From: Bacteroidota bacterium
Lineage (GTDB): Bacteria; Bacteroidota; Ignavibacteria; Palsa-1295
Assembly (NCBI GenBank): GCA_025363505.1
Contig: JANYDV010000077.1
Location: 1 to 16,125 of the forward strand
DNA length: 16,125 nucleotides
Reading direction: 5' to 3'
The notes under the pieces were generated by a model, which worked only from the letters and a program-made list of their open reading frames with translations, ran no database searches and was not told the DNA's origin. The position numbers were made by a program, and so were the translations under genes. This document shows, one piece after another, positions 16,001 through 16,125 of the stretch (positions within the stretch are counted from its first letter, which is position 1; the number at the start of each line of letters is the position of its first letter).

Positions 16001-16125
16001 TAGTAGTTTTCGATTCATGGGCAGTTGGAACAATAAGATTCAAATAATTTAAGAAATCAGCTTGACCTGATAAAGCAATACCGGAAGGTATCTGGAAAAT
16101 AATTTTCTTTGCGAACTGCTCAGCC
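13035..16125 (-). CDS. Large T9SS-secreted surface protein with ASH-like repeats, 5' end outside the window
   Basis: The frame is open to the right edge, so only the last 1029 residues are seen; the TTG at 16043 is not a convincing start. Residues here are numbered from 16124. The first part (about 1-115), with FQIPSGIALSGQADFLNY and NVGLYIYGETDYDSYAWAGALG, resembles the end of IgGFc-binding-type domains in bacterial surface proteins. A beta domain (about 120-210) follows, then roughly five immunoglobulin-like units with the choice-of-anchor-D/ASH pattern (from about 213, 317, 425, 537, 657), e.g. FKPNPLNFGGGAVGVTQVLY and VLFGPVPFGSPKLQNFFKF. A cohesin-like module covers about 765-915. The T9SS sorting domain ends the protein: VSPNP, LSIFDALGREVDRIE, LSGGSYVFRFTF, LVIDR. 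It is richer in cysteine than the plus-strand T9SS protein. Adhesion or a structural surface role is inferred. No terminator is obvious after the TAA. Confidence 0.85.
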   Translation of the reverse strand, partial: AEQFAKKIIFQIPSGIALSGQADFLNYLNLIVPTAHESKTTIDGRPLSSVPGMSIRKRYPIGSTIWEGVLMAANASAAQGTHVMACDTNVGLYIYGETDYDSYAWAGALGVKSPNTKDTIAPKVDSAGLCFCAHIKMSDVHPLASKLNSFNKDTSYNILYYPDPKFVVGAGMDSSFYDICVIDSSKEAYIEVSVSDIAGNLTTIKSTYKPSLIQFKPNPLNFGGGAVGVTQVLYDTLFNPGTFPFNFKRTNLALLNGAIGFVIDSTGADGPIPPGGFRIVKISFTPVNPPTVKDTLQLSDNCSVYKCPLIGNGGAADFVVTDYNFFCVLPNTTDTTVNYLIVNNSPTQVRIDSIWVDDPVHFAFNTTLSPALPFFVPKSNILSGQKEVFFTFTPSAVGPIQTVAHFLSKGAVGEHTAILRGVGCAPNITSTPQTQPTECQTSVTLRVPFVNTGNASDSIIKVTGSDTNKFTNLFIENGFGVTIPVPFVFDTGRTIYADVTFVPPARSSGCYNDTIILHSATGGVWIGIATTCIKYYELQVSKGNVLFGPVPFGSPKLQNFFKFCNSGKDSLTISKFDVFPTPKDSAAFRLTGQYQLNGTNVPLPIIIKKGECVDVYVEFDPAFNLDTGQIGLFGIETNGCIGGNQTVTAQGITTGGQSTIQGFVSPTMLSCDVRTDTVRVSNATLAGVQTVTEIIISGPNATNFMSKVLPPIPVAAKTTVNIPIDFMPTPSAGAQVYNATVTVVINNAGVFDTLRAPISGTSQGYDLTVNTTFSKIGVKAGDKTAMFMNLSLDKHGLNELLDVLDIRKIVLTYNYDVDVLDVDPLNIASSFTSSIPGWTLDNANSSVNNVAQTITLTFLGAAPLPDVATSLGFLTFTVTLPKTGAGTAMTLTNSALFNSAGFQVRKCLGVLRQDTSITLIYQCGDSTLIHALNGDKLTGRIIPVSPNPVTRSDNSTVSFRYALRHEANVSLSIFDALGREVDRIENVVRHPAGTFEVFYDTRKLSGGSYVFRFTFDESLVQSGRLVIDR

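Noticed and set aside
16041..16043. TTG at 16043 as the start of the large surface protein
   Set aside because: The frame continues without a stop to the window edge, there is no signal peptide after this codon, and the upstream residues look like protein.

Overview
The window most resembles the chromosome of a Bacteroidota/Chlorobi-type (FCB group) bacterium, possibly a Kapabacteria-like lineage. That placement is an inference. It rests on two large secreted proteins with type IX secretion (T9SS) C-terminal sorting domains, on choice-of-anchor-D (ASH/HYDIN-like) repeats, on a candidate TAnnTTTG -7 promoter element, on weak use of Shine-Dalgarno sites, and on a 23S pseudouridine synthase with a long basic low-complexity N-terminus. 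Base composition is moderate and even. I see no rRNA, tRNA, CRISPR array, insertion sequence, phage gene or defence island, and no stretch over 300 bases without a gene.

Layout. Positions 6-3898 (all minus strand) hold a tightly packed run read in the order scpA, scpB, rluB-like pseudouridine synthase, ECF sigma factor, small two-helix membrane protein. ScpA and ScpB are the kleisin and winged-helix partners of SMC. The scpA-scpB-rluB order is a common bacterial neighbourhood. The rluB-like frame overlaps the 3' end of scpB by about 155 bases. At 4039-6249 (plus strand) lies a secreted T9SS protein with ASH-like repeats, convergent with the next block. At 6273-10805 (minus) a three-gene unit runs from a very large iron-sulphur flavoprotein (GltD/NfnB-like half joined to a PyrK/NfnA-like half), through a lipoprotein starting at its stop codon, to a DUF971 protein 7 bases further on. 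At 10906-12012 is a transaldolase followed by a clear terminator. At 12082-12867 is a small outer-membrane beta-barrel protein, also followed by a clear terminator. From 13035 to the right edge is the 3' part of a large T9SS surface protein whose 5' end lies outside the window.

How the genes fit together. The first block joins chromosome organisation, ribosome modification and a sigma factor with its probable membrane partner. The second is a redox unit with [4Fe-4S], FAD and [2Fe-2S] signatures plus a small protein of a family linked to metal or Fe-S biology. The two T9SS proteins and the beta-barrel protein belong to the cell envelope. The most unusual signals are the apparent dual coding at the scpB/rluB junction, with a 24-base microrepeat, and the single-chain Nfn-like flavoprotein. 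I found no clearly new defence or mobile system.
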